The notes: a model not told the origin generated them from the letters alone. A stretch of 64,000 nt of DNA from Mytilus trossulus (GCF_036588685.1 NC_086374.1:69500457-69564456), one strand, 5' to 3'; positions 24,201 through 35,956 are shown, counted from the stretch's first letter. Numbers and translations: made by a program.

Positions 24201-27200
24201 GAGAAGTTTCTGTAACTTCAGACACTAAGGATGCTTTTAAGAATTGCAGTGCAATTGTATTGTTAGATGACCTCATACAGAATCCAGAAGAGGACAAGTC
24301 AGCATGGATCAAAAGAAATTCTTCACACTTTAGTGCTTATGCCAAAGTTATAAATGATGCAGCTTTAAAAAATGTTAAAGTTCTTCACACAGGAAATGGA
24401 CCGGTCAATATGAACACTTATATGATGATTCAAAATGCTCCAAATATTCCAAGACAAAATTTTGTTGGTCTGTCTAGAAGAATTGAAAACAATGCAAAAG
24501 CTGTTGTTGCCGAAAGATTAAAGGTCAACACAAGTGGTGTTGTTGACTTGATAGTTTGGGGGAATGTGAATGGGGAACATTATGTAGATCTAGCAAGAAG
24601 TCGTGTCCATGGATATGATGGCGCTATCTGGGGACCACCAAGCTTTTCACTCCCTGCTCCTGAAATGGTATGGGACAAACCTTGGATGGATAAAGACTAC
24701 ATTGAGCTGGTCAAAACAAGACATGAAAAAATGACAGAAAATCTTAAACATACACCATCTATGTCAGCTGGTGGTGCAATCACTAGTATGCTGGAACATT
24801 GGTGGAATGGGTCTCCTGCTGGACAAATGTTCTCACTGGCTGTTTGTTCTGAAGGTTTGTATATATGAAAACTCCTGCATATGATCAATCTAAAGATAAA
24901 GAGATATATTATGATTGTCAATGAGACAACTATCCATCACCAAATTACTACATACATGTACAGTATTTTACTTGAATTAACAAATTTGATGAAGAAATTC
25001 AATTTTTTTGTGGAAATAAGGAATTTGTTTGATTGTATTCTGTTCATTTCAATTATTGTTATATTTTTTTACATTGATTGAATCAAAATTTAAACTTTGG
25101 TGTATAAAGGGAAGTAACTCATTAAATATAAATAAATGCACTGCATATAATATATACATTTTCTGGTTTACTAAGAAGCAAGAGAAAGGGACAGTGTCAG
25201 AATTAATAAATTATACCAAGTACAAGAATATGATTAAATATAAATGCCAAATGTTGAAAAAGTAATTAAGAAAGTATAGACATTTAAGAAAAATGTACTG
25301 ACTACAAAAAAATATATATTCAATGTATGTAATTGTATTGAATATTAACAATTTTATGTATGCATTTAGGTTGGTATAATATTCCTGATGGCATTGTTTT
25401 CTCGTTCCCTGTCACAATGGTTTCTAAAGGATATTGGAATGTTGTGCAAGATATTGAGCTGTCAGAAGAAATGAAGACCGCAATAAGTGCTACACTGCAG
25501 GTAAAGAAATTTGAAAATTATCTCCCCTGTTTTATAGGATATTCAGTCTGATTCAATTCTTTGCTTTTTTTTTGTTTTTTTGCCACCTTTAATAGCCTTT
25601 CAAAAATGAAACACATCACCAGTAGAGCAATTATTTTACATCTGATTTATAAATAAAAAAAACAACAATTTATAGAAAAGATTATTATACATCTAAAACA
25701 ACATTTTATGTTTAACATGTTTAAATATATGTATGCATTTTGAAACAAGGATAAATAAGGCATTTTGAGAGTATTGCATGGCAATACTGATGATTAATAG
25801 TCCTCGAACAAAATGCTACCTTGATCTATAACTTGTCAAAGTTGTCATGTTGTAAACTATATAACAAATATGAAATCAATATCTTCAAGCATGACATAAA
25901 AAAGTGTGAAAAACTAATTATTCAATTTTAAGTGCATTTTCTACGTCCAAGGACCATACGTACATGTATCTCTGCACAAAATCAACAGACCAAAACAAAA
26001 CAAACTTAGTCTGTAACTTGTCACGATAAAACTATATACCAATTAATATCAAATAAATATCTTCAAGCACGACGAAAAAATTGTTGAAAACTGATTATTT
26101 AAGTGAATTTTTCACAAACAGACAGAGTGCAAACCCTAGGTCCCCTTCGACTTCTGAAAGAGGACTTAAAATACAAATAAAACACATCTCGAGGTCATAA
26201 TGCCATCATAAACATTACAGAGATGTCAATATATTATAAGTTATATGGTTCTCTACTGACCCCCTATGGATCCATAAAGGGTTAGTAAAATAAATAAAGG
26301 GTGAGGCCTCTATGGTCCATTAGGGGTCAGTTATTAACAGTATAACAAATTTATCGCACGCTGGACATTTTATGCTGTGTTATATTGAAAAATAAACAGT
26401 GAAACACAACAACATCAATAGATGACGTCGACATTAAAGCGTCATGAACCCCTATGAAATTTACTAACCCCCTACGGTCTCATAGGGGGTCACCATGTGA
26501 CAGCTTTTAACCAATCACAACATGATATTTTACCTGCGGCGCGATAAATATATGTATACAATGTACATGTCTCTTAGGTGGATAGTTTTCTCATTGGCAA
26601 TCATATCACATATTCTTGTTTTTATATAATTATGTTGTATATCAGATGTCAAGCAATAAATTGGTCTAAGTCTAGACAAGTTGTGAAACATGTAGATTTG
26701 AAAATCTTAGTAGATAAAGAGAATAAGCCTGTATGTGCACTAACCATCTACAATGTAAAACTATTATGTATGAATTGACTAGATTATCTCCCCTGTTTTA
26801 TAGGATATTCAATCTGAGAAGGATGTCTTATTTCCCCCTCCAACTCCCCCTCCTACAGAATCTAAAGTGACAATTATAGATCCTAAAGATGAAGAACAAC
26901 AACAGGAAAAGACAGAAAAGTCAGAAAGTAGTGAAGGAGAAAAACAGGATGATTCTGAAGGTATTATTTATAGAATAATTATATTACTATTTCTGTTTCA
27001 GCTGAAGAATCAAACTGAGACTCACAAATCATGATAAAAAAAGTAAAGCTTAATAATTTGAGAATTGGCATTGGCATAGAATTGGCATAGAATATGATAT
27101 GGAAAATTACATACTTTAGATTTACATTTTCCCTGAACTGGGTTTGGGTATTTGTTACCATTACATGTTACCCTGAACTAAAAGTATTCCTTTTTATAAA

Positions 27201-29888
27201 AGCTTCAAACATTTAATCAAGTTAATTAAATATTGGGGGTTGCATTTTATTATAACTTTTGTAAGAATTATAAGGTAAAATGATTTTTTTATTTTGTTGG
27301 TGGTAAGCTTACTAAAAATTTGCATCCCATGCGTTTAATTCTGGAACAGCCCTGTGTAAAATCTTGTTGATGAATTGAGTAATTTGAAGTCTATTATCTA
27401 CTCAAGCAATGAATTCCAAGTAATAATGTTCAGTTAAATCTATTTCCCGCTGTGTTCTTGTCATGGTGAAAAGTAAATGAGACCAAAATACATATATTAC
27501 TCTGTTTGTTTTCCTTTTTAACCAGATTTTTGTGACAAAAATGTTGGTTATTGATTTGGGGGTGGCGGTCGGGAGGGAGGGCAGGCGGCAACCAAATGTT
27601 GTATGTGCATTTACTCATGAACAGTTAAACCAAAGCTTTTAAAATTTTACTATGTTGTTACGGACAACAAAATGAAGGTCAAGTTCAATAATGTCGATTT
27701 TGACTTATACTGTTTAGGAGTTATGGTTCTTGAAAGATCGTAAAATGGTGTTTCCATTCATTTTGTTGCATTTACTCATGAACCATTCAACCTAAGCTTT
27801 TCAAATTTTAATATGTTGTTACTGACGACAAAATGGAGGTCAAGTTTAAGAATGACTATTTTGACTTTTACTGTTCAGGAGTTATGGCTCTTGTGATATT
27901 GGTAGGACACAAATAAATGTTAATAAATCCGGTTTGCTGTTGTTGTGACAGCCTCTTGTTCCATGTTAAATTAGTGACAAATCATCTGTAAGTTATTTAT
28001 AGCTATTATGTTTCACAGGATTGCACATTGCTAAATCCAAGCGGTAGGTAAATAGAAGGTGTTGAAATTATCTGCATGTATCATGATTTATTAACCAGAA
28101 GGTGTTCTTGACTTACTATAACTTTTTAATACACATACCCAGACAAGTTAATATTCAATAGTGGTTGTCTATAAAATAAATGATGTTTATCTAAAAAAAA
28201 TAATTCAGTGTGAGAAATAAAGTTTATATATATGTGGTGGAAAACCTATTTATAGGATGGTTGAAAAAAATGAATTAAAGAACTTTGTTAACATTAGGTT
28301 TTCTAACTAATAATCTGTGATTTCAGTTATTGTTGAGCCTTTGACTTTAGTTGAAAAAGAAAGAGATAGCAATCCTACATTTTATCAGCAGTGGTGTCCA
28401 CAAATATTCAATTTGTGGTTAAAGTTTTTTTAAATTTTAATAACTTTCTTTAAATTATACTGGAATTCTACCAAACTTGTACACAAGCTCGTTTATGATC
28501 ATATAAAGATAGTATCCAGAAGTAAATTTTGTAAAAATAAAATTCCAATTTTTTCTGTATTTTACTTATGACTGGAATTAGTTTTTCTGCAGTGAAACAT
28601 TACATTCACTCTGTGGTTAAAGTTTTTTAAATTTTAATAACTTTCTTAAACTATCCTGGGTTTGTACCAAACTTGGACAGAAGCTTGTTTATGATTGTTA
28701 GATCGTAACCAGGGGTAAATTTTGCAAAAATAATATTCCATTTTTTTCAGTATTTTACTTTTAAATGGACTTAGTTTTTCTGCTTGGAAACATTACATTC
28801 ACTCTGTGATTCGTTTCAGTTTTTGAAATTTTAATAACTTTTATAAACTATACGGGATTTCTACCAAACTTGGACAGTGAGAAGCTTGTTTGTGATCATA
28901 AGATAGTATCCAGAAGAAAATTTTGTAAAAATTAAAATTCCATTTTTCCCGTATTTTACTTTTAAATGGACTAAAATTTCTGCCTCAGCCTCATGAAGCC
29001 TTAGGAAACACATTCACTATGTGGTTAAAGTTTAAATTTTTTTATAACTTTCTTATACTATTTTGGATTTGTACCAAACTTGGACATAAGCTTGTTTATG
29101 ATCAAAAGCTAGTATCTAGAAGGAAATTTGTTAAAATTTTGTATTTTTCTATCTGTATTTTACTTATAAATGGACTTAGTTTTTCTTCCAGTTAAAATTA
29201 CATACATGTAGTCTGCATTTAAAGTTTTTTTAACATTTATTAGGTTCATAAACTTTCCTGGATTTTTACCAAGCTTGGACAGAAGCTTCTTACAATCAAA
29301 AGATATTTAATACCAGGAGTAATAATTTTATTGATATTTTTCCTCATTTTTGTTGGGCCTGCGATTTACAGCAAAAGTAGGCTTAACACTGGGTTCCATT
29401 GAACATTCTTTTGAAACTATAATTTTTTTTAATAAAAAAATATGTTTCTCTTTTGGTATTAAATTTTATTTGAAAGAATACATCATGTACATGTATATTT
29501 AACTAGATTGCAGTTAAAAAAATATTATGAGAAAATTTGGGAAATTATTTTTAATTATGAATATATCATCCCTGATGCAAACCTCAAATTCCTTGCCTGG
29601 TTTTGGCTATATTGTTTTGTTTTATCATGGATACTTGATTTCAGGGTTTGTTGTAAGTCTATTAAGCAACCTATAGGAAATTAATTTAAATTCAGGTCTA
29701 AACTTTATCCATGAAATCAACGAAAAATTAGTAATCAACAAATAATTATGAATCCATAATTCGAATGGGCATCTGGTACAATAAAAAATGATGTTAATGC
29801 TATTTTTCTATTTCCAGGAGAGAAAACTGATCCAAAGCTCGACACCATTATGGAAGAGAAGACAGGATCAACAACAGAATCAGCTTAA
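18251..29888 (+). CDS. MDH1B: MDH1B orthologue, malate dehydrogenase-like protein (6 exons)
   Basis: Exons 18251-18272, 21897-22009, 23759-24854, 25370-25500, 26804-26960 and 29818-29888. Splice phases agree throughout and give 529 residues, close to human MDH1B at just over 500. The N-terminus (MAKIVIAG, then ECPYY at 11-15) has a CPYC-like motif recalling thioredoxin or glutaredoxin folds. [16 protein letters not shown] (61-76) and [19 protein letters not shown] (129-147) match the MDH1B family. The Rossmann glycines are not conserved. The catalytic Asp-His pair of true malate dehydrogenases is missing: LSRRIEN (283-289) has Ile for Asp, and WGNVNG (312-317) has Val for His. Human MDH1B, as I recall it, lacks them too, so the family is probably not an ordinary malate dehydrogenase. 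Exon 5 and 6 encode an acidic, Pro-rich tail. Confidence 0.94.
18984..21790 (-). pseudogene. Decayed, 5'-truncated LINE (endonuclease + reverse transcriptase) in MDH1B intron 1
   Basis: Reading down the minus strand: an endonuclease fragment (about 21790-21504; [21 protein letters not shown]), the endonuclease GDFN motif (21428-21237), RT blocks [17 protein letters not shown] and [14 protein letters not shown] (20646-20065), [30 protein letters not shown] and LFADDSLIY (20071-19601), and thumb/C-terminal parts down to a stop at 18984. At least five frame breaks separate these, so it is inactive. Such a layout fits the CR1/L2/Rex/jockey group; the clade is not resolved. It is antisense to MDH1B. 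No poly-A tail or target duplication could be identified. Confidence 0.88.
22326..22852. mobile_element. hAT-like MITE in MDH1B intron 2
   Basis: Terminal inverted repeats CAGGGTTGGCAAA (22326) and TTTGCCAACCCTG (ending 22852). The flanks TCCAAGTG (22318-22325) and TCCAATTG (22853-22860) match at seven of eight positions, the 8-bp duplication expected of hAT transposons. Subterminal 'actgggcaatac' / 'gtattgcccagt' and related motifs are also inverted. No coding capacity. Confidence 0.85.
23345..23625 (+). repeat. Dispersed repeat R3, copy 1
   Basis: Contains 'gaattgagaattgaaatggg', 'gaatgtgtcaaagtgacaac', 'gggtcttcaatgcagcggga' and 'catccttcagctggccccta'. A second copy is at 51957-52105, and an inverted fragment at 42288-42345. 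Lies in MDH1B intron 2. Confidence 0.75.
24897..24945 (-). repeat. SINE-like tail fragment
   Basis: 'gagatatattatgattgtca' followed by 'atgagacaactatccatcac' is the complement of the SINE-like 3' tail. It lies just inside MDH1B intron 3. Confidence 0.6.
25518..25554 (+). repeat. Duplicate of the MDH1B exon 5 splice acceptor
   Basis: The 35 bp beginning 'attatctcccctgttttata' and running through 'ggatattca.tctga' is present here and at 26783-26818 with a single mismatch. The second copy is the real acceptor and start of exon 5 (26804). This copy lies 17 bp after the exon 4 donor and would give an intron of about 41 nt, too short for normal splicing; the frame beyond it meets a stop. Confidence 0.85.
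26215..26530. repeat. Possible dispersed element with 'gaccccctatgg' motifs
   Basis: Motifs 'tgaccccctatgg', 'ctaaccccctacgg' and inverted 'atagggggtca' / 'attaggggtca' cluster here, in MDH1B intron 4. They suggest a short inverted-repeat element, but its ends could not be fixed. Confidence 0.35.
26570..26625 (+). repeat. SINE-like tail fragment
   Basis: 'gtggatagttttctcattgg' followed by 'caatcatatcacata' matches the family tail. Lies in MDH1B intron 4. Confidence 0.65.
27604..27900 (+). repeat. Two-unit tandem repeat (about 163 bp) in MDH1B intron 5
   Basis: 'gcatttactcatgaac' followed by 'ccaaagctttt.aaatttta', 'atgttgtta', 'aggtcaagtt' and 'aggagttatgg.tcttg' occurs at 27606 and again at 27769, with about 85 percent identity by eye. 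Confidence 0.75.
28385..29420 (+). repeat. Tandem-unit element R4, copy 1 (five units)
   Basis: Five units of roughly 190-200 bp, each with 'cattcactctgtggttaaag', 'taccaaacttggacagaagc', 'ttgtttatgatca' and 'tattttacttttaaatggac'. It ends 'gttgggcctgcgatttacag' then 'caaaagtaggc'. The same element lies in reverse orientation at 51055-51950. In MDH1B intron 5. Confidence 0.85.
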
Positions 29889-30073
29889 ATTTGTCATAAT
29901 GAACAATATTGTACAAAGGATTCTATTGGTTGCCTACGTCATGTGATATATCCTAATCATACAATGTTATGGTATCAAGAAATGAATTTTGAGACATTGA
30001 GAAACATTTACACTGTGATATTTATTCATTTCTCATTTCACAAAAAATGTCGTATCTATTTAAATGTACAAAC

Positions 30074-30079
30074 AATAAA
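30074..30079 (+). terminator. Candidate MDH1B polyadenylation signal
   Basis: AATAAA lies 186 bp after the MDH1B stop codon (29886-29888), the first such hexamer on this strand after the stop. Confidence 0.55.
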
Positions 30080-30884
30080 ATATAAATCTATGAAGACTGT
30101 TTTAATTTAACTGGATATTGTAACAATACTTAACAACATTAATGTACCACCTCCATTTATTTCTTTGGTGTAAAATTCTTTTGCATATAACTTATTCAAA
30201 ATGATTTATTGAATAGACAACTTCGAGTTTGATGCATTTCTGTCAAAAATTCTGTTTTTAGTGAACATCATTTGTGCGCTTTGGGACATTGTCACTTCCA
30301 TTCCAATGATGAGCGAGTGGTTGAAAAATTATAATACTATATTGCACGATTTATTCGGCAAACTAAGTTCTCATAATTGACAATGAGCACTGCTGTCATA
30401 AGAGAAGTGTGCTTTAGTACTTACGAAACAAAAAATATTTCTAGTTTATTCTGCACAATTGACAAGTTTTTCCAGTGACGGATGAACTCGAAAGTGGTCT
30501 ATTGAGCAATGTTGAGTCCATCTGTTTTGACATGTTTCTGAAGTCTGATATATAGCTGTCTCCAAGAAAATAAAACAAAATTTCCCCTATATACTATTTT
30601 TAACCATGTTATCCATTTTGGTTGACAGGCTTGGTCATTGGACACATTTTGTACCCCAGTTGTGATTATAGCAAAGTTTTGTTAAAATTAGCCAAGTAGT
30701 TTTAGAGGAACCATGAAAATGAGGTAAAGGCCATTGGACATGTTTGTCAGGAGACTGAGTGTAACTCACTTGTTGTTGGTTGCTGTGTTTTAAATTAAGC
30801 ATACATCATGCAACTTAAGTCTTTTAAATTGTTTTACATATTTTTCATGCCATTTATAGGTAACTTTTTATTTTGGGTTTCACC
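30080..30884. other. Intergenic, nothing recognised
   Basis: No supported gene or repeat. Confidence 0.4.
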
Positions 30885-31015
30885 TAGCTGTTTTGCTCAT
30901 TGTTAAAGGCTGTACACTGACAGATAATTGTATACATCCTTTTTCATTGGAGGATACAATGAAGTCGTCTCATTGGCTAACATATCATATTTCCTTATCT
31001 TTTTTTTTTATTTAA
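30885..31015 (+). repeat. SINE-like element fragment
   Basis: 'ttttgctcattgttaaaggc' 'tgtacactgacagata' then 'gtcgtctcattggctaacat' and a T-rich run: the 3' half of the SINE-like family. Confidence 0.7.
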
Positions 31016-31474
31016 GTGCAGAACTTAAGTGTACAAAACAAGAAATTTCTAATTCTTCTTCCTTTGAAAAATGAAACTTTATGCAAATACTTTATACCAG
31101 CACTGACATTTGTTGGTCTTATGCATCATTTTTGGCTGGAGCGACAAAAGACATGTCAATCACACAATCCCTTCATTGTTATACTTCATATTGTAGGACA
31201 ATGATGTGCTGTTCAAGGTTGCATTCCTACGTAGCGGGATATTATACAGTGTGCACCACAATTTTTTTGTTATTTCGAATTGACTGACAAAATATTAGTT
31301 ATTTCTAATAATTTAATTCTAAATTCCATTTTAAATCTGCGTAAGTCTTGAAAAACCTTGATGACGTCATGGTCACATGACAAAATTGTGTCTATGATAT
31401 GATAAATAAAACGACGTCAGCCAATCAGAAGATGTGTTACATCCAAAATTAAATTATTGAACAATAAACCATGA

Positions 31475-32012
31475 AAAGCAGGCTGACCTTGCCGTTATGA
31501 TTCCATATCCCAAATATAGTTGACTTATTACAACTACATGTAGTATCTAAGAAACAAGAACAAAAGACCACAAGAGTGCACACACTGAAATGTCTCGCCT
31601 TCTTTACTAATCATTGATATTATGTTGATAGTCCTAAATATAAAGCTTTACTAAAATGTCACATAAACTTTACCTTAACCAAGAAAACTAAACTTTCACC
31701 AATGAACCATTAAAATGAGGTCAAGGTCAGATAAACCATGCCAGGCAGGCATGTACAGCTAACAATTCTTCCATACAACAAATAAAGTTGACCTATTGCT
31801 TATAGTTGAAGAAAAATAGACCAAAACACAATGAGGTCAAGGTCAAATAAAACCTGCACAACAGACATATAGATCATGAAATATTTCCATATACCAAATA
31901 TAGTTGACCTATTGCATATAGTATTAGTATTAGAAAAAAGACCAAAACTCGAAAACTTAACTTTGACCACTGAACCATGAAAATGAGGTCAAGGTCAGAT
32001 AACTATATATAT
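31475..32012 (+). repeat. Tandem repeat, about 150-bp units (three to four)
   Basis: 'accatgaaaatgaggtcaag' / 'gtcagata' alternates with 'ataccaaatatagttgacct' and 'attgcatatagt' in at least three successive units. Diverged. Confidence 0.75.
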
Positions 32013-32054
32013 ATGAATATTAACTCTTCTTTGTACTAAACTTACATGCATCAT

Positions 32055-32112
32055 TTTGGTCTCTTGTGGACAGTCGTCTCATTGGCAATCATACCACTTC
32101 TTCTTTTTTTAA
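32055..32112 (+). repeat. SINE-like tail
   Basis: 'ttttggtctcttgtggacag' followed by 'tcgtctcattggcaatcata' and 'ccacttcttcttttttt'; nearly identical to the tail at 7424-7486. Confidence 0.75.
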
Positions 32113-32117
32113 ATTAC

Positions 32118-32363
32118 ATGCTGGTGAATGTGCTAGTTCACAAGATAAAGTCTGTAGACATGTTACCAGACACTTTACCAGGTATTCTGATTCAGAGTCG
32201 AGCAATCTTTGTTGTTCCTCCACAATGTTGTATGATTATTGGAGAGGCTGCAAACACCAATTTTGAAGTCTTTGGTTTGACCTTACCAACTTGCTCTATG
32301 ACAAACATGCTTCCAAAAATGATTGTAAAAAGAAGCTACATGCTTAATGAATTTGAAGCATGA
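32118..32363 (+). other. Unclassified open frame after a SINE-like tail
   Basis: From an ATG at 32118 a frame of 81 codons with fairly protein-like composition (for example SVDMLPDTLPGILIQSRAIF) runs to a stop at 32363. The frame also extends upstream through the repeat tail. No domain, splice site or promoter supports it; it could be an old exon remnant or chance. Confidence 0.15.
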
Positions 32364-32897
32364 AGTAATTTAAAAAAACATGTAGCTCTGACCAGGTAAG
32401 TATGTATACATGGCACCAACCATTCACATCTTGTGTGGGTGAAAGTTTTTTTTTTTCCAAAGACTTTTTTTATTTTGATAAATAAAAAATCATTTTATTC
32501 AATAACATACAGCAACTGGAGTTTTTAGAAAGTCAACACCATATTAATTCCCCCTCCTAATTATTAATGAATTGAATGATCAATACAGATAAACCAATTG
32601 TGTTTAAGATACCTTATAGTCATCATCAAATAAAATCAAAATAGTATTTGAGAGAAATTTAATTCAGATAAAAAGTCAACATTTTTATATTATATAAAAC
32701 ATGTTTGTACAATAATAACATTAACATGATTAAGTCATACATTTGACCATTTTTATTGCAATGAAAACAATAATCATTGCATTACTTTGCATTCAAATTA
32801 TATATAAAACAATAAGAACATATAAGCTCCAAGAAGCACATGTCTGACAGACCACATTACATCAATAATTGATCTCAACACAATTATAAATAAAAAC

Positions 32898-34772
32898 AAA
32901 CCAGATGCTCCGCAGGGCGAAGCTTTATACGACCGCAGAGGTTGAACCCTGAACGGTTGGGGCAAGTATGGACACAACATTCAAGCTGGATTCCGCTCTA
33001 AATTTGGATTGTGATTAAATAGTTGACACAGTATAGGTTTCTGACACAGAATGAATGTATTCAAATGAACTTAAAATTTTTGTTTTCTCTTAGAGCAATT
33101 CACTATGCTGTTGAATATTAATCCTCTCAAAAAAATGTTTGAAGAAATTTTCTTTTTATTTATGAAATTTCAAATGAGAAAAATTGAACCCAATTTTTTA
33201 TTCACATCCCCCTTTCCCTTATTCCAAAACTAATTTCAATTAAAATATTCTAATGGAGTTTGCAACAATTACTACTCATTTAAATACATCATAAAATATT
33301 AAGATGTAAAAAAACTGCTTGTTATCACTGAATGGTAAAGATTATTTAAATTTATCAGTTGGTAGTAAAAAGTGAATATACATTGTATATTGTATATAAC
33401 AAAGATTTAAGTTGATTCTGGACAAAGAAAGATAACTCCAATTAAAAAAAATTCTTGCAGATATTTCTTGCTTACTATACTGGACAAAGAAAGATAACTC
33501 TTAATTAAAAAAAATTTGCTATTTCACAATATTGTGAAATTAGATATTTCTTGCCATTGCACAATACTATGCAATTGAAAAGACTTGCTATTGCACAATA
33601 CTTAATATAATAATTTTAGATCCTGATTTGGACCAACTTGAAAACTGGGCCCATAATCAAAAATCTAAGTACATGTTTAGATTCAGCATATCAAAGAGGC
33701 CCAAGAATTTAATTTTTGTTAAAATCAAACTTAGATTAATTTTGGACCCTTCGCACTTTAATTAAGACCAATTTTAAAACTGGGCCAAAAATTAAGAATC
33801 TACATACACAGTTAGATTTGGCATATCAAAGAACCCCAATTATTCAATTTTTGATGAAATCAAACAATGTTTAATTTTGGACCTCGATTTGGGCCAACTT
33901 GAAAACTGGGCCAATAATCAAAAATCTAAGTACATTTTTAGATTCAGCATATCAAAGAACCCCAAGGTTTCAATTTTTGTTAAAATCAAACTAAGTTTAA
34001 TTTTGGACCCTTTGGACCTTAATGTAGACCAATTTAAAAAAAGGGACCAAAAATTAAGAATCTATATACACAGTTAGATTCGGCATATTAAAGAACCCCA
34101 ATTATTCAATTTTGATGAAATCAAACAAAGTTTAATTTTGGACCCTTTGGGCCCCTTTTTCCTTAACTGTTGGGACCAAAACTCCCAAAATCAATACCAA
34201 CCTTCCTTTTATAGTCATAAACCTTATGTTTAAATTTATAGATTTCTATTTACTTATACTTACGCTATGGTGCGAAAACCAAGAAAAATGCTTATTTGGG
34301 TCCCTTTTTGGCCCCTAATTCCTAAACTGTTGAGACCGAAACTCCCAAAATCAATACCAACCTTCCTTTTGTGGTCATAAACATTGTGTTTAAATTTCAT
34401 TGATTTCTATTCACTTTAACTAAAGTTATTGTGCGAAAATCAAGAATAATGCTTATTTGGGCCCTTTTTTGGCCCATAATTCTTAAACTGTTGAAACCAA
34501 ATCTCCCAAAATCAATCCCAACCTTTCTTTTGTGGTCATAAACCTTGTGTCAAAATTTCAGAGATTTCTATTAACTTAAACTAAAGTTATAGTGCGAAAA
34601 CCAAGAAAATGCTTATTTGGGCCCTTTTTGGCCCTTAATTCCTAAAATGTTGGGACCAAAACTCCCAAAATCAATACCAGCCTTCCTTTTATGGTCATAA
34701 ACCTTGTGTTAAAATTTCATAGATTTCTATTCACTTTTACTAAAGTTAGAGTGCGAAAACTAAAAGTATTCG

Positions 34773-34816
<44 letters not shown>

Positions 34817-34870
34817 CAACGTGATAGCAATATACGACGAAAATTTTTTCAAAATTTGCGGTCGTATAAA
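32898..34870 (+). mobile_element. About 2-kb dispersed element with inverted ends and internal tandem units
   Basis: Begins 'atgctccgcagggcgaagct' with TTTATACGACCGCA at 32925-32938 and ends with the inverse TTGCGGTCGTATAAA near 34856-34869. Inside are two to three units with 'aaactgggccaataatcaaa' (33640-34140), then four units of about 160 bp with 'gggaccaaaactcccaaaat', 'caataccaaccttcctttt' and 'gtgcgaaaaccaag' (34140-34770), then a GAC run. No convincing ORF. I recall such elements as very common in mussel genomes; this is memory, not a search. Confidence 0.75.
34773..34815 (+). repeat. (GAC)n microsatellite
   Basis: About 14 GAC units near the 3' end of the 2-kb element. One frame reads it as poly-Arg; not a gene. 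Confidence 0.9.
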
Positions 34871-34908
34871 AATCATTCTGCAAATTTATCAGATTTTTTT
34901 TATTTAAA

Positions 34909-35121
34909 AGAACCTTTTGTAAATTCAGAAATTATTGCGTGCATTTATTATTGTGATTTTGTTTTTTAGACTTAAATGCGATTTTAATTTTTACGATTTT
35001 AAGAAATATCCTGTTTAATACATATAAAATATTTTAAAATGCGAGTTTAAATTAATGCGTTTACAACTCTGTAGCATTTTTCGCAATAAAAACCTCGCAA
35101 TAATTTCTGAATTTACAGTAT
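34909..35121. mobile_element. MITE family T, copy 1
   Basis: Ends 'tgtaaattcagaaattattg' (34917) and inverse 'caataatttctgaatttaca' (ending about 35119). The interior is A/T-rich with 'tgcgattttaatttttacga' and 'atgcgagtttaaatta'. Other copies: 48243-48430, 48431-48640 and 49198-49405. Confidence 0.8.
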
Positions 35122-35744
35122 GTGCAAACTTGTCTTATTTTTTCCCCCCATAGTTTCAACATGTGTGTTTTTGATTTGAAAAAGAAACCATTTTGATTTG
35201 AAGAAAACCCATATTAAAAAGCCATACCTTGTTTCCTACACAACAGAAAATTAATATTCTTGATATCCCAAGTATTAAATCTTAGGATTTAAAATTTGTC
35301 ACTACATGTATCTATAACAGGTCAGGTAAGTAAAAGTAAGGATATAGATCTCACAATTGGAATTATGTCATTATTTCGGTCTAAACCTCAAAAAAAAAAT
35401 TAATACTGATCTTTTACAATGTCTGTTATGTGTGCCCGCCCATTGGTTTCAGATTTTAGATATATCATTTAAAAGTGTAATAAATCATTTAATACATGTT
35501 CAGAAAGACTTAAGCTGTTTCTAATATATATTTCATTTATTGTACAAAAGAACAAAGAAATTTGTTTGTGATTTTTCACTGGTACAAAATGTATATAATA
35601 ATGAAGAAGAATTATTTGGGCCAAAATGCATGTTTTTAAATAGTCTCTAATCCTATTTTTTACAACTTGATCTATGCAGGATAGGTTTTACTTGCTGTTG
35701 AAAGTTGTCCAGTCACCTGTAATTGATCCCATTTTTGATCTTTT

Positions 35745-35800
35745 GACTATATAAATAGTTATCTCCTTGGCAATCACACCACATCTCTTTATTTTGCATA
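35745..35800 (+). repeat. SINE-like tail fragment
   Basis: 'atagttatctccttggcaat' followed by 'cacaccacatctctttattt'. Confidence 0.6.
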
Positions 35801-35956
35801 CCCGTAGGCAGGGGGGGGTTGGGGGGTTTCGGATGAACCCCCCTTGAAAACAAATAAGCACTGTTAAAGTCAATGTTCTGTTCGAATTGTGACTGTTAAA
35901 GTCGAGTTTGTGAGCCCAACGAACTCCCCTTTGGAAATTCCTGGCTACGGCACTGT
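35797..35956 (-). repeat. G/C-homopolymer-bearing dispersed repeat
   Basis: 'gcataccc' then 'aggggggggttggggggttt', 'cggatgaacccccc', 'gttaaagtca' twice, and 'aaattcctggctacggcac'. The segment at 40890-41030 ends in a similar manner ('aatttctggatccgcc') but is otherwise different. Confidence 0.45.

Noticed and set aside
32046..32363. 105-codon plus-strand frame as a membrane protein gene
   Set aside because: Its N-terminal part is a SINE-like tail; no splice or domain evidence, so it is kept only as an unclassified frame.
34691..34969. Frame with a long Arg run
   Set aside because: Translation of the (GAC)n microsatellite in a dispersed repeat.
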